DNA of 64,000 nt, taken from Anastrepha obliqua. Taxonomy: Eukaryota > Arthropoda > Insecta > Diptera > Tephritidae. Positions 43,046 to 54,782 of the stretch are shown in pieces. The notes beneath the pieces were generated by a model. That model worked only from the letters and a program-made list of their open reading frames with translations, had not been told where the DNA came from and ran no database searches. The first letter of the stretch is position 1, and every line of letters starts with the position of its first letter. A program made the position numbers and the translations under genes. The stretch lies in the NCBI RefSeq assembly GCF_027943255.1, contig NW_026562179.1, forward strand, positions 3,412,501 through 3,476,500. Direction: 5' to 3'.

Positions 43046-45683
43046 TGGCTAATACAATTAAAATTATGTCATGGAATGCAAATGGACTGCTTAAACGTCA
43101 AGCTGAGTTACAAGCAATCCTAGACATAAATAAAGTAGATGTGTGCCTAATATCAGAAACACATCTAACTAATCAATCGTACATTAAATTTCGAGGTTAT
43201 AAAACATATCACACAATTCACCCAGAAAATACTGCAAAGGGTGGAAGTGCAATAATTATAAAAGAAAATATATATCATCACGAAGAAAACAAACTTCAAG
43301 CAGAAGATATATATTACAAGCAACTATGTTAAGTATTAAAACCAAAAATCAAAATATTACCATAGCTAGATTATATAGTCCCCCAAAACACAATATCAAA
43401 CAAGAACGTTACTTTGAACTATTCAGAGCTGTTGGAAATCGATTCATCATAGGTGGTGATTATGACGCTAAACACACACATTGGGGATCGAGACTCACAA
43501 CAACAAAAGGAAAAGAATTGCTAAATGCAATACAAACATACAAGTGTGACGTAATTTCTACAGGGAAGCCCACCTACTGGCCCACTGATCCTGACAAAGT
43601 TCCAGATCTAATAGACTTTTTCGTCACCAAAAACCTAGGAAGTAATTATATGCAAATAGATGAGTTAAACTCAGACCATTCGGCAATAGTATTAACACTA
43701 AGCGAAACTATAATTTCTAAGCCAACAAATCCAACTTTAGTCAACAAAAAAACGGACTGGGAAAGCTTTAGAATTACATTGGAAAATAGAATTGAACTAG
43801 CGGTTCCACTACAAACCGAAGAACAACTGGACCTTGAGGTGGAAAAACTAGTCAACGATATACAGTATTCAGCATGGGAAAATACACCTGAAGTCAAACG
43901 AAAACTGAAAGGCATTTGCTATCCTATTTCAGAAAAAAGAAAAGCGAGAAAAAAATGGCATCAAACCAGAAACCCGCGGGATAAAACAATACTGAATAAT
44001 TTAACATCACAATTAACAAATGAAATTAGACAGTTAAAAAATGACTCTATAAGTGACTTTCTTCGTGAGCTTACTAACGACTCCAGTACTGAATATTCGC
44101 TTTGGAAGACTACAAAAAATCTAAAGAGACCAATCATACAAACACCTCCAATTAAAAATGTGGATGGAAGCTGGGCCAGAAATAATGAGCAAAAAGCAAC
44201 AATATTTGCAAATCATCTTGAAAACATATTTCAACCAAATGCAGCTAATGACATTAATCCCTTACCATACATTGCAGAACAAATGGACGGGATAATACCA
44301 TTCGTCACTCCGGCTGAAGTCAAAAAAGAGATCAAGAGTAATATCAACCCTAAGAAAGCACCTGGCTTTGATCTTATTACTGGCCAAATACTAAAAGAAC
44401 TTCCAAAAAAAGCGTTAATGAAAATAACCAACATAATTAATGCATCACTTCGGTTACAATATGTTCCACAACTTTGGAAAGTTGCCGAAGTTATAATGAT
44501 ACCAAAGCCAGGGAAGCCGCCACATGAAACAACCTCATATCGACCAATATCATTGCTGCCGATTATGTCAAAGTTGTTCGAGAAACTTCTCTTGAAAAGG
44601 TTAAAACCAATTATCGAAGAGAAACACCTCATTCCTGATCATCAGTTTGGTTTCCGAAATCAGCACTCTACAATTGATCAGGTACACCGAATCACCGACA
44701 TAATTGAAAAGGCGATAGAAGAAAAAAAAGTTTGTTCGACAATATTTCTGGATGTTGCACAAGCTTTTGACAAGGTTTGGCATGAAGGATTAAATCATAA
44801 ATTACAAATACTTCTTCCTGCTCAATACTCAAAAATTTTAAAATCATACGTAACAGAACGTTACTTCAGAATAAAACAAGAAGACACCTATTCTGACCTG
44901 AAAAAAATTCAAGCGGGAGTACCACAAGGAAGTGTACTAGGACCAATCCTATATCTCCTATACAATAGTGATATCCCTACATTTACAAATAATACCGTTG
45001 CTACGTTTGCTGATGACACTGCAATAATGGCCACTGGTGAAAACAACATTGAATCAACAGAAAAATTACGAACAGCCATTACTGAGATACAGCGCTGGAC
45101 AGTCAAATGGCGTATAAAACTCAACGAAACCAAATCTGTGCACGTCGACTTCACTAATAAAAGAATCGACCATAAACCAGTATACATCAATCAACAAATC
45201 ATTTCGTACGAGAATTCAGCGAAATATCTTGGCATGACCCTTGACGCAAAACTCAGGTGGAAACCGCATGTCAAGAAAAAACAAGAAGAGTTGAAAATGA
45301 AGTACAGAAAGATGTACTGGCTATAGGGTAGACATTCTGCCTTGTCAACATACAACAAGCTGCTCTTGTATCAGCAAGTCCTTAAGCCAATCTGGACTTA
45401 TGGTATTCAGCTCTGGGGATGTACCAGTCAAAGCAACAGAATGATCATTCAACGATTTCAAAATAAAGTGCTCCGTGCTATTGTTAATGCTCCGTGGTAC
45501 ATCAGAAATGACAATTTACATAAGGATTTGGATGTTGAAATTGTCGACAACGTTATCAAAAAGTTTGCGCAAAGTCATGAACAACGACTTCAACAACATG
45601 TCAACATTGAGGCCCTCCAGCTCCTCGAAAACGATGACTTAACCAGAAGATTAAAACGAGTGAAACCATTTGAACTTGTGTAA
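43045..45683 (+). pseudogene. Jockey ORF2 (endonuclease and reverse transcriptase), one frameshift and one stop
   Basis: Starts MANTIKIMSWNANGLLKRQA. The endonuclease has SETHLT, GGDYDAKHTHWGS (Asp where most relatives have Asn) and SDHSAIV. The frame shifts near 43320-43330, and the main frame (43326-45326) continues. Reverse transcriptase: SYRPISLLPIMSKLFEKLLL, FGFRNQHSTIDQ, IFLDVAQAFDKVWHEGL, GVPQGSVLGPILYLL and the catalytic FADD. A single in-frame TAG at 45324 precedes the C-terminus (45342-45683, WTYGIQLWGC). Length without lesions is about 880 residues, normal for jockey. Defective but young-looking. Confidence 0.9.
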
Positions 45684-45886
45684 AAAATAGTGAACTATCT
45701 ATAAACAATACATAATAAATAAACCAGTCACAAACAAAAGTAGTGACCAAAACATTTACAGAAACAAAAAGTGCATATATCATAGGATAAGTACTTTGTA
45801 ATTTTAACCGTATCAAATTAAGTCAAATTCAAATAGCTTATTAGTATTTGTGCTAGATTGCTATATAATAAATACACCAATAGGTG

Positions 45887-45921
<35 letters not shown>

Positions 45922-45924
45922 CAA

Positions 45925-48105
45925 GTAGACTCTGATTTAATTCATGAGTGTCACTCGAACATGAATTCCTCAGTCAATATTGGCTCGTTAACTTTTACGC
46001 TTTCTGATGTTTAAGATGGAATTCGACAACTCAAAACATCAACAAAATCTGATTCTTAAAAACTGCCCTGCAGTCGCCTATCCACCTTTGTTAATGTTTA
46101 ACAAATCCCATGAACGAGGAGAATTCATAGATGCCTGGAAAGTAACAACCATTAATCCAGTATTCAAAAGTGGTGGAAATAAAAACAATATTGCTAATTA
46201 TAGACCAATTGCCAAATTATCCACGGTTTTAAAATTATTTGAATTAATAGTGAAAGAAAACATTATTTTCGCAGTTAATCGTTATATTTCAGCAGACCAA
46301 CAGAAAAACTCAAGTTGATACTATTTACACAGACTTTTCATTTGGTAAAGTTAATCACAGGGTTTTAGTTTCCAAATTGAGTGCTATAGGATTCCATTCG
46401 ACTCTTTTAAAATAGATTAAATCCAACCTCTCCTCTCGGAAATGTGTTGCTAATGTTGATGGAGCGTCATCTATTTCTTTTATTGCGTCCTCTGGTGTAC
46501 CTCAGGGAAGTATGCTGGGTCCCCTACTTTTTATACATTTTGTTAATGAAATTTCTAGTTGTTTTAGTAACGCAAATTTTCTCTTGTATCCTGATGATTT
46601 AAAGATATATTCGGGGAGTGCAAGTACCTTTAACCTTTAAACCTTCAATCTGATTTAGATAACGTTGTTGCTTGGTGTAAAAGAAATAAGTTAGATTTAA
46701 ATATGATTCAAGCAAGTTTTTTTATATTTCTTATTCTAAATCTTGTTCTCTTATACCCACTTCCTACCACATTTGTGGTTCTATGTACAGGGTGGGTCAT
46801 ATAGCGTTTGCTTTTTGAACCACCTATTTTTTTGAGAATGGTAATACAAATGACATGTCAAATGTGTTCATAATTTACTTAAAGGTTTGACATTTACGAA
46901 ATGGGACGCTATACGCTTGAACAAAATTGGGAAATATTGAAAACCTATTTCCAAATAGGTGAGTCTTCTTCTTCTTTTCTGATTTTCACATCGGTGGCTA
47001 CGTGAATTAGCAAAATTGTCGGATTTGGGGCTCAGAAAATCTACACGTTAATGTAGAGAAGCAAATGCATCCACAACGAGTCACTGTTTGGTGCGGTTTT
47101 TGGTCTTTGCCTACTGTAAAGCCAGTCGTGGCAGTCATTTGAACGATATTATTTTTTACTCATAATTTATTCATGTTCAATCTTCAAAATAAAAAAAAAG
47201 TTTGAAAAAATATCTATTAGTTTTTTTTTTAGCCGATTCAAAAAGTAAATTTTACAGGGCCCACCCTATAGGTTATCCAATCGAAGTAATATTACTGATC
47301 TTGGTGTGGTATTTGATTCTAAATTCTCTTTTCAAAAACATTAAAATCACACCATTCCAAAGTCTTATTCTGTACTTGCGTTTATTCGACGTTTTAGTTC
47401 GGACTTTGTTGATCTATATACTCCAAAGATGTTATATACGTCTCTGGTGCGTTCGAAGTTGAAATACGCCGTCTTTATTTGGAGACCATATTATGCTTGT
47501 CATATTAGTAGGCTTGAACGTGTCCAGAAAGCTTTTGTGCGTTATGCTTTGCGTTCTTTAAATTTCACTGATCCAATTCCATCCCATAAAAGGCGGTGCT
47601 TGCTCATATATCTAAAATCACTAGATATTAGAAGGACTATTCTCTCCATTACTTTCCTTTTCGATTTGATAAATCCCCATCGCTACTCGAGAAAATCATT
47701 TTCAATATTCCTCAGCGAAGTTTACGAAATCATGATTTTTTCTGGTTAGGTATGGTAAGAACTAATTATGCTTCCAATGCTCCGATTTCTAGAACTCTGG
47801 GTGATTTTAATTTGCTTTCAAATCATACTGACCTGGATTTTTCTTCACTTCAAATCAATCAAATCAATCACTTCAAATTAGTTCTAAATGAATTGTTGAA
47901 CTAAATTCTTAGTATTATCTAATTATCTTCCTCTCTAAATTATAAGAAATGTTATCTTTTTCTTTCACTGATTACAATTGAAACTAGTTATAATATAAAT
48001 TATAAGCTTAATTTTACTTTGATTAATATATTTCGCATTAAACTGTTTTCATAGTCTGTAAGAAATACTGTATTTTTAGACTATTAATTAATTAAATAAA
48101 TAAAT
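45925..48105 (+). pseudogene. LINE-2 reverse transcriptase and 3' end, degenerate
   Basis: Resumes after the jockey A-tail with HECHSNMNSSVNIGSLTF, then reverse transcriptase traces ANYRPIAKLSTVLKLFE, SGVPQGSMLGPLLFIHFVNE and a catalytic box reading YPDD (usual YADD or FADD). The mariner copy at 46788-47268 interrupts it. Thereafter come NITDLGVVFDSKFSF, MLYTSLVRSKLKYAVFIWRP and FFWLGMVRTNYASNAPISR. Stops and frame changes are frequent. It ends in an AATTAATTAAATAAATAAAT tail near 48085-48105, similar in style to LINE-1. Confidence 0.75.
46788..47268 (+). mobile_element. Mariner-like deletion derivative (481 bp), TA target site
   Basis: Ends CAGGGTGGGTC and, inverted, TAGGGTGGGCC; TA on both sides (46786-46787 and 47269-47270). 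Coding traces on plus are MGRYTLEQNWEILKTYFQ (about 46900), a jump to NLHVNVEKQMHPQRVTVWCG (about 47038-47100), then little else. Most of the transposase, including at least two catalytic positions, is missing. It lies within the LINE-2 reverse transcriptase. It is a different mariner lineage from the 26757-27303 copy. Confidence 0.8.
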
Positions 48106-48301
48106 AAGCTAAATGTATAAAGAATTTATTAATTTTTAATATCTCCAACTACAATTGATGTAAAATAAAAATTGCTTTAATTTTGTGATTTTAAAACAGT
48201 TTTGTGAATAAACTATTTACTTTATGCAAAAACAAAAAAACAAAACAACGACAGCATGTTTTAGAAGTCAGTTGCTGTGTAAGTTCGATATGTGTCTTTA
48301 A

Positions 48302-50872
48302 CCCTTCTACTATGTTTGGGTCAATTTGACCCAATTTTAAGTAAAACTCATCGAAATTCGCCTGTTAGTCTAGTCGTATTGTATTGATTCTTCTTCTATT
48401 TGTTAACTGCAGTATAAGGAATAGATAAATATGAAAATTAATATAACATCTGTTTTTTATGTTGCTGGAGGATGCCAAATATAATTTCATTACACTTATT
48501 ACGTTGTTGGGTCAATTTGACCCACCTAGTATTTTGAAACATTTTGCCGTTTATTATTACATCACTCGATCAAAAACGCAGACAAAGAAAGCTAGTTATC
48601 GGAGATCGAGTATATTTTGCACAGCTCTATGTTTATATGTATATTCTCGATAAATTTATAGCCTTTTCGAAAAAGGGGAACTCCCGTTTTATGCACCTGT
48701 GCAAAGAGTAAGTGTCGATTGTTTGCTTAGTTAGTAATTTATTATCGCGCAGTAAGGAGCTTATCAAAGTTTTTATAAAGAAAGTGATTGCTAAATAAAT
48801 ATTTCTACAATGTCCCAAAGGAAGAGAGTAAGTCAAGTTATTTAATTTACTATGTTTATGCTCCAGTTACACATTTTTATAATTTTATTTTTGAAAAGAA
48901 ACTAAGTACTGAAGAAATACACCAAATTATTAATTCTGATGCTGAGGATATTTTCGACGAAAGTGATAGCGATGAAGACTTTGTACCTATCGCAGAAAAT
49001 GAAACGGACGATTCAAATACTTCATCCAGTGAAAGTGAAGTAGATGTCGTTTTTGAAGGAAGCAATGCGACAGAAGAAGTCAATTCGCCAAATATTTTAT
49101 CGAAAGATAAGAGCATAATATGGCATGATCAACCACTTCCAATTTCAAGAGGCAAAATTCCTCGAAATCAAATTTTATGTCAAAGTCCTGGTCCATCAAA
49201 GCGTGCTATTTCTATGGTCACAGATATAAAATCCTCTTTTGATATTTTCATGCCCTCAAGTATAAAAAACATAGTGGTAGAAATGAGCAACATCAAAGGA
49301 TTGCAGTTTTTTGGAGACAATTGGAAAATTATAGACCTTATAGAATTGGAAGCATACATAGGATTGCAAATCTTAGCAGGAGTATACAAATCGCACAATG
49401 AAAGTCTAATTCATTTGTGGGATGAAAATAATGGCAGACCAATTTTTCGGGCCACAATGAGCTTGGAAAGATTTATGAACATATCACGATGCCTTCGTTT
49501 TGACTCCGCTGCAGACAGGGATGAAAGAAGACAGCGTGATAAATTAGCACCAATAAGAAACATTTGGGATCAATGGAATCGGCAACTCAGGTCATATTAT
49601 CACTTACATGAAAATGTAACAATAGATGAGCAGTTAGTACCTTTTCGTGGTCGTTGCATCTTCAGGCAATACATTCCATCGAAGCCCGCAAAATACGGCT
49701 TAAAAATATGGGCTCTATGTGATGCAAAAAGCAAGTATGCCTGGAACATGGAAGTTTATTTAGGACGGGCAAGAAATACGCAACCGGAAAGGAACCAAGG
49801 TAATGCATTTATAAATTGGCTTTTTGTATGTCTCGAACCTATGTACAGTATAAATAAACCGTCTCTATACAAATATTTTTAGGTGAACGTGTTGTTCTAT
49901 CCCTATCAGAACCCCTTCCCAGAGGTCACACTATTACTTGCGATAACTTTTTTACGACGTACAATCTCGCCGTTCAGCTACTTCGCAGGAACATTACTTT
50001 AGTCGGTACAGTGAGGAAAAATAAGCTTTTTTTGCCACGAGAAATTGTCGACATGAAGAAAAAGAACGTTTTAGAAAGCCAATTTTTATTTACGGATAAT
50101 GTAACTATTGTATCGTACGTCCCAAAAAAATATAAATTTGTTGTAGCATTGAGCTCCCTTCACCATTCTCCACTTGTTGATGAGGGTGACAGAAAAAAAC
50201 CTGAAATAATACTTCACTATAATGAAACAAAAGCTGGTGTGGATGCGCTTGATCAGCTGGTAGCTAACTATACATGTAAACGTCAGACCAAACGTTGGCC
50301 AGTTGCCCTCTTTTCGAATATGTTAGATATTTCGGCATATAACGCATACGTAATATGGTCAGAGATAAATACCTCATGGAACTCCAACAAGCTTTATAAG
50401 CGAAGACTTTTTCTTGAAGAGCTGGGAAAGCAAATGATCGAACCAAATATTGTCCGCAGAGAGAGACTGCCGCGAGGAATCGCTGCTAAGAATATAGTAA
50501 AAAATATTCAAGAAAGCGCCAAATCTGCAGAAGAAGCGTCTACTTCTAATATTTCTGCCAGAAATGAATCCACTAAAAAACGACAGCGATGTTTCTTCTG
50601 TCATCATACAAAAAATTCAAACAAATATTCAGCTGTTTGCAGTACGTGTCAAAAATTTGTTTGCAAGGAACATAGCAGCTTAGTTTGTGAAAATTGCCGT
50701 TAAAACATACATATCTCAACTATTTTCTACAATTAAAATACACCTTACTTGATCCAAATAAAAAAAAAATGAATTCTTTCAATAAAATAGTGTTATTAGT
50801 GGAGTTTTTATAAGTGGGTCAAATTGACCCAAAACACTATATGTGTAATTTTTTCCTAACATAGCAGAAGGG
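48302..50872 (+). mobile_element. Complete piggyBac element
   Basis: Ends CCCTTCTACTATGTT (48302) and AACATAGCAGAAGGG (to 50872) are inverted repeats with one mismatch over 15 bases. TTAA flanks both sides (48298-48301 and 50873-50876), the hallmark piggyBac target. Near each end lies the near-palindrome GGGTCAATTTGACCC or its complement (about 48318, 50817), with a third copy at about 48509. The element is 2,571 bp with one gene and no visible lesion. Confidence 0.93.
48810..50703 (+). CDS. PiggyBac transposase, three exons, apparently intact
   Basis: I read exons 48810-48827, 48899-49799 and 49883-50703. Intron 1 starts GTAAGT and ends GAAAAG; intron 2 starts GTAATG and ends TTTTTAG. Lengths are 71 and 83 nt, and both joins keep phase. 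The start ATG gives MSQRKR. The product is about 579 residues, normal for the family. An acidic Ser/Asp N-terminus is followed by the DDE_Tnp_1_7 core with catalytic D249 (VTIDEQLVPFRGR), D327 (TCDNFFTT) and D427 (KAGVDALDQ). The 78 and 100 residue spacing matches the moth enzyme. The C-terminal cysteine-rich domain (CFFCHH, CSTCQKFVC, CENC) recognises the ends. Without splicing, the frame stops at 49882. Splicing is inferred, not shown. Confidence 0.88.
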
Positions 50873-50876
50873 TTAA

Positions 50877-51412
50877 TATTTAAGTTCGTTACAATTTTAC
50901 TAATGCGTCTGTGGCTGCGATGCTTTATTGCTTCATTGAATTACTCTATGATTGCTTCTACTGGAACCGGCATCTCCGTACATTCACATTTTATTTTTTA
51001 TTTTAATTTATGACCAATGGTTACATTTTTGCTGTGGCGAGTGCGTGCCGGTGCATATATGTAGGTATATACATTTATGCCGGCTTATACGAGTATGTAC
51101 GTACATGTGTACGCATTATTTTTTGTATTGGTACTCGCACAGGGCAAGAAAGTATTGTCGCAGTGAATAGTGCGTACTTTTTCAATCCACTACCTGCCTG
51201 TTATAAAAAATTTATCATCCAGCACCCCCACATTTTTTTTAGCGGATTATTGCCAATCTTTGAAAATTTGAGCTATTGTTCAGCGACATCGACCGTCAAG
51301 TATCACTTGATGGGAAGGGGTGCGGCCTATTGCCTCGTCATGAAGATCTGCGCTGTTGTTCAGCGCGACGCAGTTTGGAGATTACTATTTTTGCCATATT
51401 ACATACAGCGGA
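50877..51412. other. Spacer after piggyBac
   Basis: No supportable gene. A CATGTGTACG-type microsatellite occurs at about 51050-51115, and GTTCAGCG twice (about 51277 and 51357). Frames here show no family motifs. Confidence 0.4.
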
Positions 51413-53572
51413 CTAATGTTCTTCTGGCTCAATCATAATATCCACTAGGTTGGCAACCATAATTCGCTTCTGCACCCTAGTGCTTAACTCCTCCCTTTCG
51501 AACGCAAATCGCAGACAGACAAACAAAACATGTCCTGCGTCTTCTACAGCTAGTACACAATAAGAACAGTACGGGTCGTCTTCGTGCTTAAACCTATGTA
51601 AATAGAATTTAAAGCACCCATGTCCCGTCAGTATTTGGGTCAGATAGTAGTCTAACTGTCCATGTTTACTGTTAACCCATTTAGCTGTTATGTGAATCAA
51701 ATGGTACGTCCAGCGTCTGTTCAGGGACGAACACCATTTTTCCTGCCATGAACGCAAGCTAGCTTTCTTGCTTCCTTCCGTACAGTCTGCCGTTCTGAAG
51801 TAGCTTTGTGTTTGTAAACTTCAGCGTACTCTTTACCTTTACTTCTACCATTAAATTGATTGGGAGTAGTCCTGCAATAACCATAATGGCGTCTTTTAAT
51901 ACCGTGCGAAGCGCGCAGCACACTCTGAGGACACTCAATCGGTACTCTGATTTCATACACTTAACATATAAGTTGTAATTTGTTCCTTCAAGCGCCAACA
52001 GGATCTGGTTCCAGTTCGCGGTATTGGGGGCATTCTTGACATCTAGCGTTGACATTAGGCAGTACTCTTTGCTACCGTATAACCACTGAGTTCCTTAGAC
52101 AGCCTTCTGCGCAATAGTTTTAACCACAGCTACAGCATCTGTGGTTGAGCGAGCCTTGCGAGGTCCGAATTGCGACGATGATAGACCGCCTGCATCATCA
52201 ATAGCGGCTTCAAGACGATTAGCGATCAACCGTTCTAGAATTTTGCCTGCGGGGTCGAGCATGCAAAGGGGGCGGTAGCCTGTTGGATCTTCCGCAGGCT
52301 TAGATCCTTTTGGTATCAGCACCAGTTTCTGTATCTTCCACTGAGTTGGAAATGTGCCTTCTTTTAGGCATGTATTGTAGAGATCTGCAAAAATGTCGGT
52401 ATGACTTCGAATTGCCATTTTTAGTGCCTCCTTGAGCTTTATTGTTTGTGATCCGTTTAGCTCGTCTTTGTCTCTACACTGCATATTTTGGTTGTCTTCG
52501 CAGCACATTTTCAAATCGGGAGCTCGAAGGGCATCTTGTAGCGGGAACAATGTTTCAACTACAATACGCAGGGCGGCCGGGCACGTTGTTGGAAGTGGCT
52601 TGAAAACTTTCAGTTTTCATGGCTAGCTGTTACCGAGTCCCCAAAAGTTATTATAAACTTCGTCGCATAGTTGAAGGAAGCATTGTCGTTCACTCCCTTC
52701 AATTACCTGTTTAAGAGATTTTTGTTTTGCTTATAATAAAGCTGGTTTTCTTGGAAACTGTGGTTGCCCCTAGAACTTTGGTAAGCTCGTCTTGCTCTTT
52801 TGCACACGTTACGCAATTCTGCAATGTCTGCTGTCCACCAGTAGACGGGTTCACTGATATGCCTGTTGGGCCTTATTTTAGACATCGCTGCCTCGCATGC
52901 TTGTTTTAGGTGCTACATAGCTTACGTATCTATCTCAGTAGCATCGCCAGTGAGTATTACATCTGCCAGCATGACCTCGATAACCTCAGCTTCCATTGAA
53001 TCAAGCCCGTATCTCGCAAATTATCGCGTGATGTTCACTCCGGGTATAGTGCTGGCTAATGAACCATTTCTTGGAGCGAACAAGGTTCCCGCTCTTTGGA
53101 ATATCTGCTAGTTCCCTGTGTTAATAAGGACCATGTCTAACATGGCGAAGCTTTCCAGAAGGGCTTAACCTCTTGGCTTTGTTCGTGGGCTTCCCCAGTT
53201 CACAGCCCAAGCGTTAAAATCACCAGTTACGACCACAGGTCTATGGTCTTTAATGTCTTGGGCGAGGTTCTCTAGGATGCTGGTAGCTTCAGACAGAGCT
53301 AAGCTGGGTCGTAGGTAGCAGCTATAGACGTATGTATCTTCAACACGCGCTCGTACAAATCCGCGAGCTGCATTCAAGCTCATAAGTCGTGAGCTATTTG
53401 CCCCACAGTTCCAGATTGACGACTTGTCAGCAATATCAGAGGCCCAGCTTTTGCCTTCTTGGTGGTTATAGAGTTCACTGAGTATAGCAACAACCAGAAA
53501 AAAACCAAACGCAATAAAATAAAATAAAATTCCAAATTGTAAAGATGGGTAGACGGCTGGGACAAAGCTCAA
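51413..53572 (-). pseudogene. R1-like LINE ORF2, internally deleted
   Basis: Reading minus from 53572: endonuclease trace RGFVRARVEDTYVYSCYLRP and VVVTGDFNAWAVNWGS (GDFN box intact, 53365-53165). The linker is PVYWWTADIAELRNVCKRAR (52885-52703). Reverse transcriptase fragments are GYRPLCMLDPAGKILERLIA and SSSQFGPRKARSTTDAV (52550-52095), then MSTLDVKNAPNTANWNQILL (from 52055). The catalytic YxDD region is missing. The C-terminus (51757-51413) reads YYLTQILTGHGCFKFYLHRF and CSYCVLAVEDAGHVLFVC, the zinc-knuckle end of R1-type ORF2. Several frame changes. R1 elements usually target 28S rDNA, but no rDNA is visible, so it is a relative. Confidence 0.8.
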
Positions 53573-53858
53573 TTCAAGTCAGAAATTTAATTATTAATCA
53601 TCATGAACAGGTTAAAACCTTTCGGCAAATCACAAAAATAGTGGATAGACCCCGTTCGACTGTATAGGACGTAATAAAACGTTTCATAGAAAGAAAATCC
53701 GTAGAAAATAAAAAGAAATCCAGAGGACCAAGATTGTTTTAGGATGCAGATGAACGGTGGATAGTGCAACAAATTAAGAGAAATCCAAATTTGAGCACTC
53801 CTAAGCTCACAACAGAAGTCGCGCAAAACCTTAATATTAACTGCAACCCCGAAAGTGT
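53544..53858 (+). pseudogene. Tc1/S-like transposase N-terminal fragment
   Basis: From the ATG at 53544 the trace is MGRRLGQSSIQVRNLIINHH, FRQITKIVDRPRSTV, stop, DVIKRFIERKSVENK, RGPRLF, stop, DADERWIVQQIKRNPNLSTP. This is the paired helix-turn-helix DNA-binding half of a Tc1-family transposase, closest in my memory to the Drosophila S/Bari group. Two in-frame TAG stops are present and the DDE core is missing. It ends where the LOA LINE begins. Confidence 0.75.
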
Positions 53859-53951
53859 ACATATAATAACGAAAGATGACAAAGCTGTGGGCCACAGCAG
53901 CCCTTCAACTTTATATCAACCATCCACATCCGCTGATGCCAAGGGGTAAAA

Positions 53952-54782
53952 GTGTCAAAACGTAAAAAAGGCCCGTCCAGGCTTAAGCTTCACCAGAGGC
54001 CTCTGGCTATTCTAGGCAGAATAAGCAAAAATGAGGCCGAAGGGAAAACTCATCCAAAGGAGTACTCGGCTTTCCAGACGACCCTGAAGATAGAAGCCGT
54101 GAAACGCAATCGTGCGCAGGACGAAAGAGACAAACCTGCGAAGAAGCACAAAGTGTCAGTTCACATCGCTTCAATACCAAAACCAGTCAAAAGCACATTC
54201 AATGAGGATCACCTGCAAACAGCGTTGGTTGACGAAATAACTAACCGCGGTAAACCTGCATTGGAGAAGTGGTCTGCAATTGAGGCACGGCTGTCTCGCC
54301 TTGTCGTGGATCACGTCATGGCAAACCCGGATGGTCAAGTGCCAGGATTCGACTCAATGGAGGTTGTCCGCGGATACAGCGTGATCAAATGCAATGATCA
54401 ACTCTCTCTTAATTTCCTGCAAACAGTTGTGAGTAAGATCCAGAACGACTGGGAAGGTTTGAGGCTCCAAATAATCCCAGCCAACGAGATCCTTCAACGT
54501 CCGAGGGCTTGCACCTTGACACCGAATATGGAGTTCGAACCTAAGTACCCAGTCCCTTGCAAGCACACAACCGCACTGTTCCGATGGATGATCATCAAAG
54601 CGGAAAGCGGAGGCTCCGCAAAAGCACAGTGTGTCCTTTCTTCTCCAAATATCGGAGGAGAGCATCGAGCCACTGGGGAAAGTGGACAACAAACTTCGGT
54701 TCGGCGTGAGGAAAGCGAAAATGAAGATATTCCGCTCTGCAAATCCGGAGGATGGGCAGGACGAAGTTGGCGGCACCAATGA
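53952..54782 (+). pseudogene. LOA LINE ORF1 protein
   Basis: An open frame of 276 residues from MSKRKKGPSRLKLHQRPLAI. A basic N-terminal half precedes the conserved block TNRGKPALEKWSAIEARLSR, FDSMEVVRGYSVIKCNDQLS and WEGLRLQIIPANEI. This resembles the domain of unknown function (DUF4780 type) carried by LOA/Bilbo ORF1 proteins in flies. After about residue 210 (SGGSAKAQCV) the frame seems shifted: another frame (54631-54885) gives LGKVDNKLRFGVRKAKMKIF, which fits the family end better. It is presumably RNA-binding. Confidence 0.65.

Larger units (their letters stand above)
41095..45919 (+). mobile_element. Jockey-type LINE, nearly intact, inserted in LINE-2
   Basis: A 5' region of about 510 bp, ORF1, ORF2 overlapping it by TAATG, a short 3' region and a 26-A tail (45894-45919). 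The 5' boundary is uncertain within an AT-rich stretch where TCAAATTT occurs at both 41033 and 41088. LINE-2 coding stops before it and resumes after the A-tail, which proves the insertion. Only two lesions are visible in ORF2. Confidence 0.85.

Noticed and set aside
46900..47100. Functional mariner transposase at 46.9 kb
   Set aside because: Only the first 20 or so residues and one internal block survive; the element is 481 bp and cannot encode a catalytic domain.
51010..51438. 142-codon frame after piggyBac
   Set aside because: It begins in a microsatellite, shows no domain, and overlaps the antisense end of the R1-like LINE.
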